Below the pieces are notes generated by a model. The model saw nothing but the letters and a program-made list of their open reading frames with translations, was not told the origin of the DNA and made no database searches. Below, piece after piece: positions 28,178 to 35,378 of a DNA stretch of 37,695 bases. A program made the translations under genes and the position numbers. Origin of the DNA: a virus; the IMG/VR virus record IMGVR_UViG_3300048834_000292, positions 1-37,695 of that record; one strand, given 5' to 3'. Each line of letters opens with the position of its first letter. Within the stretch, counting starts at the first letter, position 1.

Positions 28178-28950
28178 GAAAGCCTCGAATACTTGCCTTA
28201 GACATCGAGACGTTCTACATGGAACTTTCAGGCTGGCAGCTTTACGACGCCAACTTTTCGGTAGGTGATATCGAGCAAGACTGGACGCTGGCCTCTTGGG
28301 CCGCGAAATGGGTCGGCGAAAAGACCGTGTTTTACCAAGGTCTTAAAAAGTCAAAGAATAAACGGGCCGAACACAAATTACTTCCTGGGATTTGGCGTCT
28401 TATCAACGAAGCCGACGTACTCCTTACCCAAAATGGTAAATCGTTCGATCTCCCGAAGCTTAACGCTAAATTTATTGAGCACGGGCTTCCTCCCCTTGAC
28501 GAGAAAGAGCACATTGACACTAAGAGACTCGCTAAAGGCCGGTTTAAATTTACCTCTAACTCACTCGAGTACCTCTGTAAAGTACTTAAGACTAAACATC
28601 AGAAGCTCAAACATAAGCGCTTCCCCGGGAAAGAGCTCTGGAAAGAGTGTTTGCTTGGAAATCCGCTTGCCTGGGCTGACATGAAGAAGTATAATATCCA
28701 TGACGTACTTTGTTTAGAAGACGTTTACCTTAAGCTTCGACCTTGGGGAATTAACGTAAACCTGGCAAAGTATACGAAAACCAAGGACGTTTCTTGTACG
28801 GTTTGTGCCGGAAACAACCTGACTAAATACGGGTTTGCTTTTAAGGGTCAGGGGAAATTTCAGCGCTACCGCTGCGAGGACTGCGGGGCGCGAGTTCGTG
28901 GTAAACAAAACCTTCTGTCTAAGAAGAAAAAGACGGCTTTGAAAGGATAG
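28174..28950 (+). CDS. DnaQ/RNase H-like 3'-5' exonuclease with C-terminal zinc ribbon
   Basis: A 258-residue protein of the predicted RNase H-like exonuclease group. ExoI: LALDIETF (Asp10, Glu12). ExoII: LTQNGKSFDLPKL (about 86-98). ExoIII-like: YNIHDVLCLEDVY (about 173-185). The last 55 residues hold CTVC and CEDC, a zinc ribbon. It could process RNA primers or DNA ends. It starts in an ATGA overlap. Confidence 0.8.
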   Translation: MRKPRILALDIETFYMELSGWQLYDANFSVGDIEQDWTLASWAAKWVGEKTVFYQGLKKSKNKRAEHKLLPGIWRLINEADVLLTQNGKSFDLPKLNAKFIEHGLPPLDEKEHIDTKRLAKGRFKFTSNSLEYLCKVLKTKHQKLKHKRFPGKELWKECLLGNPLAWADMKKYNIHDVLCLEDVYLKLRPWGINVNLAKYTKTKDVSCTVCAGNNLTKYGFAFKGQGKFQRYRCEDCGARVRGKQNLLSKKKKTALKG

Positions 28951-28951
28951 T

Positions 28952-29113
28952 ATGCAACGCTTCTTTTTTGTAACAAATAGTATCTTCGGGGTAGCCAACA
29001 TCGGGTTTGGGGTTTATGAGGCAACTCAGGGCGCCTACGATAGTGCCGCGGTTAGCCTCTTGATCGGCCTCCTCTGCACCTTTGCGGCGTACATCAATGT
29101 TAAAACGAATTAA
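28952..29113 (+). CDS. candidate holin (two membrane segments)
   Basis: A 53-residue protein with a segment about 9-24 and a stronger one about 32-48, ending in a short basic tail (NVKTN). Size and topology fit class II holins, and it precedes spanin-like genes. Its end overlaps the next gene by 17 nt. Holin function is inferred from size, topology and context. Confidence 0.55.
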   Translation: MQRFFFVTNSIFGVANIGFGVYEATQGAYDSAAVSLLIGLLCTFAAYINVKTN

Positions 29114-29327
29114 ACAGTTTGGAGGATACCTCTACGGCCTTCTCATTCTTCTCCTCGTAGCGCTGTACTCTAGGCAGAAGAAAAAGACCGAAGAAGCGGA
29201 GTCCGAATTAGCCCACGAAAAAGCACAAGGGGAGATTAAACTCAATGAACAAGCTCGTGAAGCGGCTCGCGCTAACGCTGATTCTCTCGTTGACGAGTAC
29301 CACAAGCTTCGCGGCGACGACCGATGA
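29097..29327 (+). CDS. inner-membrane spanin-like protein (Rz-like)
   Basis: A 76-residue protein with an N-terminal membrane anchor (about 12-26) and a long charged coiled-coil periplasmic part, the layout of Rz-type i-spanins that fuse inner and outer membranes at lysis. ATG 29097 lies in the end of the holin-like gene. It overlaps the following gene out of frame by 83 nt, as Rz/Rz1 pairs often do. Confidence 0.6.
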   Translation: MLKRIKQFGGYLYGLLILLLVALYSRQKKKTEEAESELAHEKAQGEIKLNEQAREAARANADSLVDEYHKLRGDDR

Positions 29328-29544
29328 GGTTTTAGCCGCTTGCGACAAGGCCCTTAACGCGAAGATCAACGAGGCGAACCTGTGCAATCTCGGGGTACAG
29401 CTTCGTAGTAACGAAATTGACCGCCTCGCAAAAGAAAACGCCGAACTCCGGTCAAGGAACTCGGCGTGGTATAATAGCGCTGCTTTGTGGGCTGCTGTAG
29501 GGGTTATTGTAGGGGTTTATGCGGGTGCGAGAGCTGCGCGATGA
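29245..29544 (+). CDS. secreted protein with C-terminal membrane segment, possible spanin partner
   Basis: A 99-residue protein with a signal peptide (cleavage near SFA-ATT), a coiled coil (about 48-68) and a C-terminal transmembrane segment (about 78-95). It starts inside the Rz-like gene after GGGGAG. It lacks the lipobox expected for Rz1 or for a unimolecular spanin, so the spanin assignment rests on nesting and topology. Confidence 0.55.
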   Translation: MNKLVKRLALTLILSLTSTTSFAATTDEVLAACDKALNAKINEANLCNLGVQLRSNEIDRLAKENAELRSRNSAWYNSAALWAAVGVIVGVYAGARAAR

Positions 29545-29741
29545 GGGACTATATCAACAAGCTTCTTGCTGATTGCGCAGAAGAGGTCCGAACCGAGCAT
29601 CTATTGCTTAAACCAGATAGAATGCTAATGTTATTTGGTAGGCTTCTTGACGCCGAAATGGTTCGACAATCAGACGAAAAGCAGCTTAGCGGCCCAAGCA
29701 AGAACAGCAAGGATTCCGCTGCCGACAAGGGCTCCGAGTAG
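29541..29741 (+). CDS. 66-residue hypothetical protein, end of the plus-strand unit
   Basis: ATG 29541 in an ATGA overlap opens a helical, charged 66-residue frame beginning MRDYINKLLADCAEE. The last 72 nt lie antisense to the end of the convergent gene at 29670-29897; the tail is Ser/Lys/Asp-rich and probably disordered. No terminator is visible between the converging units. Confidence 0.55.
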   Translation: MRDYINKLLADCAEEVRTEHLLLKPDRMLMLFGRLLDAEMVRQSDEKQLSGPSKNSKDSAADKGSE

Positions 29742-29897
29742 CTTTAGCGCCCAGTCTTCTAGTTTCTCAATTCGACGTTCTGCTGCGTCGGTACGGCGAA
29801 CATGGTGCACAAGACTCTCGGTATTGACTGCTAGAGTGGTCTTAATGTCTGCGACATCGCTTCGGATCGCTTTAATATCGTCCTTGATATTGTCCAT
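29670..29897 (-). CDS. XhlA/holin-accessory-like membrane protein
   Basis: A 75-residue protein with an amphipathic N-terminal coiled coil (MDNIKDDIKAIRSDVADIKT) and a C-terminal membrane segment (about 52-72), the pattern of XhlA-type hemolysin/holin-accessory proteins. ATG 29897 sits just after the TAG of the preceding virion gene. It is the last gene of the minus-strand virion operon, so a lysis role at the end of infection is plausible. Confidence 0.6.
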   Translation of the reverse strand: MDNIKDDIKAIRSDVADIKTTLAVNTESLVHHVRRTDAAERRIEKLEDWALKLLGALVGSGILAVLAWAAKLLFV

Positions 29898-29898
29898 A

Positions 29899-31014
29899 CT
29901 ATTTCTCGGTTCGGTTGACGGCGGCTTGGCGTAAAAGTGGGGCAAGCCATTCAGCAAGCTTTCCGCCCTTAACGGCGCCCTGGGAAACGGCGCTAGTAGC
30001 AAGCGCACCGCCTGGAATGTTTTTAGGCCCCGCCGAGAGAAGCCCCATAAGGGACTTCGGAAGCGCAGGCTCCTCGCCGAGAGACTTTTCGGCCTTCTTA
30101 AGCGCAGCGTAGGTAGCGTCGACCGGCACCATGCGGGGGTCGGCGGCTTTTAAGGCCTGGGAGTACTTCTGCTGCTCAAGCTTAGAGGCCTGAGCAAGTG
30201 GGGAGAGTTTGGGGTCGGCAGTCTTTGCGGAATACGCAGAGGCGCCGGCAGCCTTACGCCGAGCGAGGGCCTGAGCGCCGGTTTCCTGGCCCCGAGATGC
30301 GATATCGTCTGCAAAGGCCCGCATGTCGTTAACGGTACCGACGTCGCGAGCAGAGGGCCTAATAGCGCCCTGGCCGGTAAGAGGTCCGGTCAGCTCCCCA
30401 CTCATCTCGTTACCGATAGCGCGGGCGTCGATCTCAGGGATCTCAGAGGCAATGCGCTGCATTTCTTCGCCGGTAACACCGAGCCGATTAGCGACCTGCT
30501 TTTGCATACCGCGCTGGGTACCCATGATGCCTTGATCAGCAAGCTCAGTACCGACACCGGGAGTGTACTTTTTACGCCCCACGGCAACCTGCATTCCGAC
30601 GTCACCCGCTTTACCTAGAAGCTTAGCAAGCGCAGAGCCGCCGCCTTGAACAGCACCACCAAGGGCCGCGCCAGTGCCGCGCTCACCCGGTTTAGCCTGG
30701 GCAGCTCCGGAAAGGGCACCCTCAGCAGCAGAACCTAAAATTCCGGCGGCCTTGGGAACCGCGCGAGCAAGGCCCCCACCCGTCATTACACCAAGCGCGT
30801 TGTTCATCGCGGCGGCATAGTCAGTGTTGTCGATTTGTTGGTTAATCTCCGACATAATGCGGGAGCGTCTAGCTTCCGGAGACTCCTGGGAAGCGGTGGC
30901 GTGTTGCGCCTCAAGGCTGGCCATTTCCTCATCAGAAAGTGGGCGGGGCTTTTGCTGCTCTGAGTGGGCTGCTTCTAGTTGCGCCATCTCGGCGTCTGAA
31001 AGAGGGCGCGCCAT
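29899..31014 (-). CDS. virion-associated protein with N-terminal tandem repeat
   Basis: A 371-residue Ala/Gly/Lys-rich protein. Two copies of RPLSDxEMAxLEAxH occur at about 3-16 and 24-37. A Gly/Ala-rich region around 75-135 could insert into or cross membranes. It is stacked with other Ala/Gln-rich genes, resembling podovirus internal (ejection) proteins. The assignment is from composition and location. Confidence 0.6.
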   Translation of the reverse strand: MARPLSDAEMAQLEAAHSEQQKPRPLSDEEMASLEAQHATASQESPEARRSRIMSEINQQIDNTDYAAAMNNALGVMTGGGLARAVPKAAGILGSAAEGALSGAAQAKPGERGTGAALGGAVQGGGSALAKLLGKAGDVGMQVAVGRKKYTPGVGTELADQGIMGTQRGMQKQVANRLGVTGEEMQRIASEIPEIDARAIGNEMSGELTGPLTGQGAIRPSARDVGTVNDMRAFADDIASRGQETGAQALARRKAAGASAYSAKTADPKLSPLAQASKLEQQKYSQALKAADPRMVPVDATYAALKKAEKSLGEEPALPKSLMGLLSAGPKNIPGGALATSAVSQGAVKGGKLAEWLAPLLRQAAVNRTEK

Positions 31015-31865
31015 TATTGCGGAACCCAGCCTTCTGGGGTGCGGACGTAAGTTTTGCCGTTGACTTGTTTAGTTTGCGGCTGGGATTGAGAAGCTGGAGT
31101 CCCTGCACCCCCGGCAGCGCCGATACCTCGAATAGAGCCGGTGCGCTCGAATTGCTGTGCAGACTGCATCTTACGTTGAATCTGGGCTTTAATCGCTGCG
31201 ATTTCTGGGCGTAGCTTTTCAAGGTTTTGTGCCGCAGAGAGTCGGGGATCGTAAGACCGCTTCATTAGCTCTTCCCCCTCTTTAGCGGTGAACTGTGGGC
31301 CGAGGGTTTGTCTAAGAGAGCTTTGAACTGCCGTGCGCACCGCGTCTTCTTCAGCTTTGATTTTAGGGGTAAGGGCGGTACGCAACCAGTCCGGACCATA
31401 CTGAACACCGCGCTCCAGCAAATTCGGAGCCTCATTGCCGCGAGCGGTGAGGTTTTTCTCCACATTTTCAAGAAGGCTTAGGTTTTTGTTGGCCGTTTCG
31501 CTTCCACCGCCCGCGACGTAATCAGAGTACTCCTTACCAAACGCCACGTCGGCGGATTTTTGACCCGGAGTTAGTAATTCAGCAAGAGTTCTCGGCGCGC
31601 GGGGGTCGAACGAGTAGCCGCCTTCCGAAACACTCGTGGAGTAGGTTCCGGGTTTAAGGCCTTGCGCCTGGGCCTGGGCGTTGGCCGCCTCTTGGTTTTT
31701 GGTAATCGCCTCTTGTTTAAGTGCACTGCCTTTGATAAGCTGTGCAAGCTTAGCGTCGCGCTCTTTTTGTTGCTGAACCGCATCGGCACCCAACTGGGCG
31801 CCCCGGATTGAGTTAGCTGTAATCTGTCCGATTAGACCAGAATCGAGATCGGCCTGAGTCACCAT
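31014..31865 (-). CDS. virion-associated, internal-protein-like
   Basis: A 283-residue Ala/Gln/Lys-rich helical protein with a Pro/Gly-containing centre and a C-terminal KTYVRTPEGWVPQ segment resembling a short beta module found at the ends of phage structural proteins. Start and stop overlap neighbours by one base each. Probably an internal or ejection protein; no enzyme motif seen. Confidence 0.6.
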   Translation of the reverse strand: MVTQADLDSGLIGQITANSIRGAQLGADAVQQQKERDAKLAQLIKGSALKQEAITKNQEAANAQAQAQGLKPGTYSTSVSEGGYSFDPRAPRTLAELLTPGQKSADVAFGKEYSDYVAGGGSETANKNLSLLENVEKNLTARGNEAPNLLERGVQYGPDWLRTALTPKIKAEEDAVRTAVQSSLRQTLGPQFTAKEGEELMKRSYDPRLSAAQNLEKLRPEIAAIKAQIQRKMQSAQQFERTGSIRGIGAAGGAGTPASQSQPQTKQVNGKTYVRTPEGWVPQ

Positions 31866-32137
31866 TAAGCAATACCTCGGTTGTACATACCGGCAATTTT
31901 GTTAAGCTTGTCCTGTGCGCTAAGGGGTTTAGTCACGTCCTCTGCGGGAGGGGCTGCTAGATCCAGCGCTCCCGGCTTTTGGCCAATGTCCGCCATAGGG
32001 GCCGGAGCAAGCTCCAGGGCCGCAGGGCCTTTAGGCGCGGCGTTTTGATCCGCAATCTTCCCGGAACCCCCGCTTTTGGCGTCCTTGGCCCGGGCTTGAA
32101 TTCCTGCGATAGTATCCATGTCGTTTGCGGTAACCAT
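31865..32137 (-). CDS. 90-residue Ala/Pro-rich virion-operon protein
   Basis: A low-complexity, Ala/Pro/Asp-rich protein, likely disordered apart from a short C-terminal helix (DKLNKIAGMYNRG). It sits between two internal-virion-like genes with one-base overlaps. Unknown function. Confidence 0.55.
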   Translation of the reverse strand: MVTANDMDTIAGIQARAKDAKSGGSGKIADQNAAPKGPAALELAPAPMADIGQKPGALDLAAPPAEDVTKPLSAQDKLNKIAGMYNRGIA

Positions 32138-33426
32138 TAGCGACTTCCTTCTAACATCTTAAGGCGGTTGTTTAAATTTCCAAGACCCGCAGCAAGGGCG
32201 CCAAAACCTTTACCGTAGTCGACGGCTTTACCGTCTGGTGTCTCCTCTACCATCGAGGCGCCAACGGGGGTTTCTTCAAGCTCCTGGGCCATAGGCGAGG
32301 TGAACTCACCCTCCCCACCAAGCAAAGAGGCTTTCATTTCGGGTTTATACTCGTAGGTGTGGGGTTGAAGAGAGTCAAGAAATCCTTGGATATCTTTCGA
32401 GCCATCCCTAACATTTTCTTTACAATCTTCGTCGGAAGCCATCATACCAGAGCCCATTGCACTTCCGCCAGCCCCGGCCATACCAGAGACGAACGTGCCG
32501 GGAGCGGCCCCGATTTGTTGAGAAGACGAAAAGAGGCCCTGCCCAAAGCCCTCAAGAAGAGTCTTTCCCTTAGCGCCGCGCTTGTCTTGCATAGAAGCGA
32601 GGTTTGCGCTATTAGCATTCGCATTGGCGGAGTTTTGAATCTGCGCCGCGTTAAGGACGTTTTGCTGCCGATTCTGCGCACCGGAAAGCTGGCGTTGGTA
32701 CTGGTTTTGCTGTAGCGACCCGCCGAGTTGGCCGAGCTGGGTCTGCATTTGCTGATTGGCGAGAAGGCGTTGCTGGGTATCCGCCATACGCTTTTGGGCA
32801 ATGTCGGTTTGAGCACGGGCAAGCTGCTCATTTTTAGAGCCTTGGAGTCCAGAGAACATGGCGCCCGCAGCACCGGAACTACCGGAGGCTAGGCCTCGGC
32901 GAGCAAGCGCCTGCGTACCGGCCTGCTCTTGTTGACCATAAAGCCGGGCAATATCCCCGGCTGCTTGGCCGTAAGCTTCTCGGTCTTGTGGTTGAAGCGA
33001 GAATCCGCGAGAAGAGAGGTCCTTACCTTGGGCGGCAAGTTGAGACTGAAGCCCATCTCCACCAAACAGCGAGGAGTATAGCGGGTTGTTTTGTACTTCA
33101 TTCGCAGCAACCCGGGAGCCGCTAACCCCCTGGGTGTTAAAGTCTTCTAGCTGAGCGCCCTTAAGATCTTTTTGCGCACCGGCTAGATCTAACTTCCCAG
33201 ACTGGAGATCGGAAAGGCGCTGTTGGTATCCTTTGTCAGTAAGGGCCGCGTTTTCCGCGTTAAGCTGCTCAAGACCCGCGTTGGCGGTCTGTGGGTTGAA
33301 ATATTCACCCTGTTCGCCCGAGAGCCCAAGCGCTCGCGTAATAGGGTTAGAGCCCGTAAGCGCCGAAAACCCGCCAGTACTAGCCCCTAAAAATCCTTTT
33401 CCGATTCCGCCAATAGCCTTGCCCAT
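32137..33426 (-). CDS. virion protein with C-terminal S74-like intramolecular chaperone domain
   Basis: A 429-residue protein. The N-terminal 330 residues are Gly/Ala/Gln/Leu-rich and helical. The last about 100 residues follow the peptidase S74 (endosialidase chaperone) pattern: SDEDCKENV, FLDSLQPHTYEYK, MAQELEETPVG, TPDGKAVDYGK and a final helix. S74 domains trimerise the protein and often cleave themselves off at the Ser of SD. The N-terminal part resembles podovirus internal/tail proteins rather than a fibre. Confidence 0.7.
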   Translation of the reverse strand: MGKAIGGIGKGFLGASTGGFSALTGSNPITRALGLSGEQGEYFNPQTANAGLEQLNAENAALTDKGYQQRLSDLQSGKLDLAGAQKDLKGAQLEDFNTQGVSGSRVAANEVQNNPLYSSLFGGDGLQSQLAAQGKDLSSRGFSLQPQDREAYGQAAGDIARLYGQQEQAGTQALARRGLASGSSGAAGAMFSGLQGSKNEQLARAQTDIAQKRMADTQQRLLANQQMQTQLGQLGGSLQQNQYQRQLSGAQNRQQNVLNAAQIQNSANANANSANLASMQDKRGAKGKTLLEGFGQGLFSSSQQIGAAPGTFVSGMAGAGGSAMGSGMMASDEDCKENVRDGSKDIQGFLDSLQPHTYEYKPEMKASLLGGEGEFTSPMAQELEETPVGASMVEETPDGKAVDYGKGFGALAAGLGNLNNRLKMLEGSR

Positions 33427-33773
33427 TATGTAATCTCTTTTACGTAGTAGGCGACGTTGTCGCCGATCGAGTATAGTTTCATTCCGTACGCCACAAGCAC
33501 CTTTGCGCTTCTGTCAGGATCTTTAGATGTTCCGCAAACCGACCCGAAAAGCATTCTGATTCCAGCTTTTTTCGCAATCCCAGCAGCCCGGTCTGCTAAA
33601 GACGCCGCAACGTGGTTTTGTCGGTGTTCTGGGGCTACCCACAGATCTTGGATGTAACAGTGGGGGAAGTCTACGCCGGGAATACAATTAAAGCCGTAGG
33701 TTAAAAAGCCCCGATTTTCGGAGTCTTCCAAGGTCTCTAGTCCGAGCGTTTCTCGTAGGTAACGGGCGTACAT
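33426..33773 (-). CDS. GNAT-family N-acetyltransferase-like protein
   Basis: A 115-residue protein with the GNAT core: a beta strand before VAPEHRQNHVAASLADRA, which matches the acetyl-CoA pyrophosphate loop (Q/R-x-x-G/A) and following helix, and a C-terminal AYGMKLYSIG strand. The glycine of the loop is replaced by His/Val, so activity is uncertain. It lies in the virion operon, as GNAT-like proteins do in some podoviruses. Confidence 0.7.
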   Translation of the reverse strand: MYARYLRETLGLETLEDSENRGFLTYGFNCIPGVDFPHCYIQDLWVAPEHRQNHVAASLADRAAGIAKKAGIRMLFGSVCGTSKDPDRSAKVLVAYGMKLYSIGDNVAYYVKEIT

Positions 33774-34268
33774 CTAAATCTTAGCTACCTGGGTTATTCG
33801 AAACGACTGCGCCTGACCACCCACCTGGTTAACGGTATTTGAAGAAAACAAACCGCCCGGGGTTTGAACTCTGATTTTATCACCAGCCCTAAAAAAGCTT
33901 ATGCCGGTTACCGATATCGGAACCCCAGAAGGAGATCCTGTCGCAATTAGCACGTCATCTAGGCTAGGGGCGGCGTTAAGAGTTCTAGAGTTTCTAGTAA
34001 TAGACACAGAGGACGCAGCAGCGGCGTTGTAATCTGATCCGTAGCTATAGGCGTAAATCCCATCCTCGTTCACCAGCACGTAAGTGGAGTAATCCACGTC
34101 AAACACGCCGATGGCGCTGAGCGCCGACCCGACGCTTTTTCGTAGGGCAGTAAAAAGCTTAACTGACGTATTGATATTGCCCTGCCCGTTGGGGCTATCC
34201 AACACAACTTCGCTGATCTGCTGTGATTTGCTGGGAAACCCTAGCAGGTTATTTACATCTAGCGCCAT
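33774..34268 (-). CDS. virion structural protein, beta-rich
   Basis: A 164-residue protein starting at ATG 34268, which overlaps the previous stop (TAATG). Rich in Ser, Val, Ala and Thr with regular alternation, ending with a small barrel-like segment (RAGDKIRVQTPGG). Likely tail or capsid accessory protein. Family not recognised. Confidence 0.6.
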   Translation of the reverse strand: MALDVNNLLGFPSKSQQISEVVLDSPNGQGNINTSVKLFTALRKSVGSALSAIGVFDVDYSTYVLVNEDGIYAYSYGSDYNAAAASSVSITRNSRTLNAAPSLDDVLIATGSPSGVPISVTGISFFRAGDKIRVQTPGGLFSSNTVNQVGGQAQSFRITQVAKI

Positions 34269-34675
34269 TAAAATTCTCCGTACTCCACGGAAACACAAAT
34301 TCCGTTAGTGACAGCAGTATTGGCGACGGTCGCTCGAAGGACCGCGTTGGCGGGGAGAACGAGGTTTGCCGCCCAACTGACCGGTACTAGTCCAGCGACA
34401 GTGGTGGAGGTAGTGGCGGGAATAGTCACATCATACAGCAGCCGGTTATTGACCCCACCGGATCCAACCGTATCGATAAAAATTCTAGCGGAGGTGGCCG
34501 CATTCGTTCCAGTGGGCGTAAAATAAATGGTGTCTACTCGGCCCCCAGTTACCCCCATAGTCAGGACAGTTGCTACCGTGGTCGGGTTTTGGTACGCCGG
34601 GTCCCCGGCGCTGGTCGCGTTAAGAATAGCGCTTGCAAATTTAGGGGTGCTAGTAAAAGAAGGTGATGCGGCCAT
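34268..34675 (-). CDS. virion structural protein, Thr/Ala-rich
   Basis: A 135-residue beta-rich protein of low charge (Thr, Ala, Val, Asn). AAGGA lies 6 nt before ATG. Composition and operon position suggest a head decoration or tail-sheath-like accessory protein. Confidence 0.6.
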   Translation of the reverse strand: MAASPSFTSTPKFASAILNATSAGDPAYQNPTTVATVLTMGVTGGRVDTIYFTPTGTNAATSARIFIDTVGSGGVNNRLLYDVTIPATTSTTVAGLVPVSWAANLVLPANAVLRATVANTAVTNGICVSVEYGEF

Positions 34676-34684
34676 GTTTAGTCC

Positions 34685-35068
34685 TTATCCAAAACGATAG
34701 AAGTTATAGATTAAAAGCCCGGGTCCGGAGGGCACAGCGTCAAACGTTAGGCCGGTTCCAGTAGAGTTCACTTGTAAAACCTCGCCTATATCTAGTGTGG
34801 TTGCTGCGAACGTGAATCCAAAACCGCCTTGCGCCGCCGTGATAAACGGCGCAACGGTAAGTTGTCCAAGCGTGTCAGTAACGGCTACCTGGAGCGAAGT
34901 CTGCGTCGTAAGCCGGTCCCACGAAAGCCCGTTTTGTTGGATGTTGACCGAGTTGAGTTTAGTTGTGTTAAGAAGCGTAGCAATGGCGTTAAACTTACCA
35001 TTAACTTCGCTCGATAGAATTTTAGTAAACGGCTGGAAGTCCCCAGTCGGATAAACTAGCGTAGGAAT
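34685..35068 (-). CDS. virion protein with AUU start or +1 frameshift product
   Basis: A 127-codon open frame (35068 to the TAA at 34685) with clear protein-like composition: mixed polar/aromatic start (PTLVYPTGDFQPFTK), beta-rich body. It contains no ATG, GTG or TTG in the first 99 codons. ATT at 35068 has a perfect AGGAGG site with a 6-nt spacer, which would allow initiation at AUU as in infC. Alternatively the preceding gene shifts +1 at its GTG-TAG end. A sequence error is the third possibility. Confidence 0.7.
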   Translation of the reverse strand: MPTLVYPTGDFQPFTKILSSEVNGKFNAIATLLNTTKLNSVNIQQNGLSWDRLTTQTSLQVAVTDTLGQLTVAPFITAAQGGFGFTFAATTLDIGEVLQVNSTGTGLTFDAVPSGPGLLIYNFYRFG

Positions 35069-35069
35069 G

Positions 35070-35378
35070 CTACACCTCCTGCACGACTACTGAACTAAAG
35101 TCGGCGGTCGCGGTTGCCGGGATATTTCCCGTATAGTTAAAGATGCGTTGTGGGTCGGTCCCGATTGAGGGGTACATAACCGTAAAGATGACCGAGATGC
35201 TTTGTTGAAGCGTCAGGGTGAAGTTTCCGCTAGAGTCAGTTTGAACGCTGACTTGAAGCGGGGTAACCAGTTCCGTACTAGAAAACACGGGTTGGTTAAC
35301 GCGGGCGATAATCGACACACTCGAAATCGCAGTGCCGGACGGATCAATGACGTTACCAGAAACAGCGCAGGTAGCCAT
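35070..35378 (-). CDS. tail-associated protein with Ig-like/carboxypeptidase-regulatory-like fold
   Basis: A 102-residue protein starting MATCAVSGNVIDPSGTAIS, the G-x-V-xDxxGxAIxxxxV pattern of carboxypeptidase-regulatory-like (transthyretin-like) beta domains, then DSSGNFTLTL. Such domains occur on tail fibres and adhesins. Its last codons GAG GTG TAG contain the Shine-Dalgarno of the next gene. Confidence 0.65.
   Translation of the reverse strand: MATCAVSGNVIDPSGTAISSVSIIARVNQPVFSSTELVTPLQVSVQTDSSGNFTLTLQQSISVIFTVMYPSIGTDPQRIFNYTGNIPATATADFSSVVVQEV

Noticed and set aside
8288-29741. N4-type early RNA polymerase genes
   Set aside because: The MoxR/VWA pair suggested N4 relatives, but no product in the window matches single-subunit RNA polymerase motifs or size.
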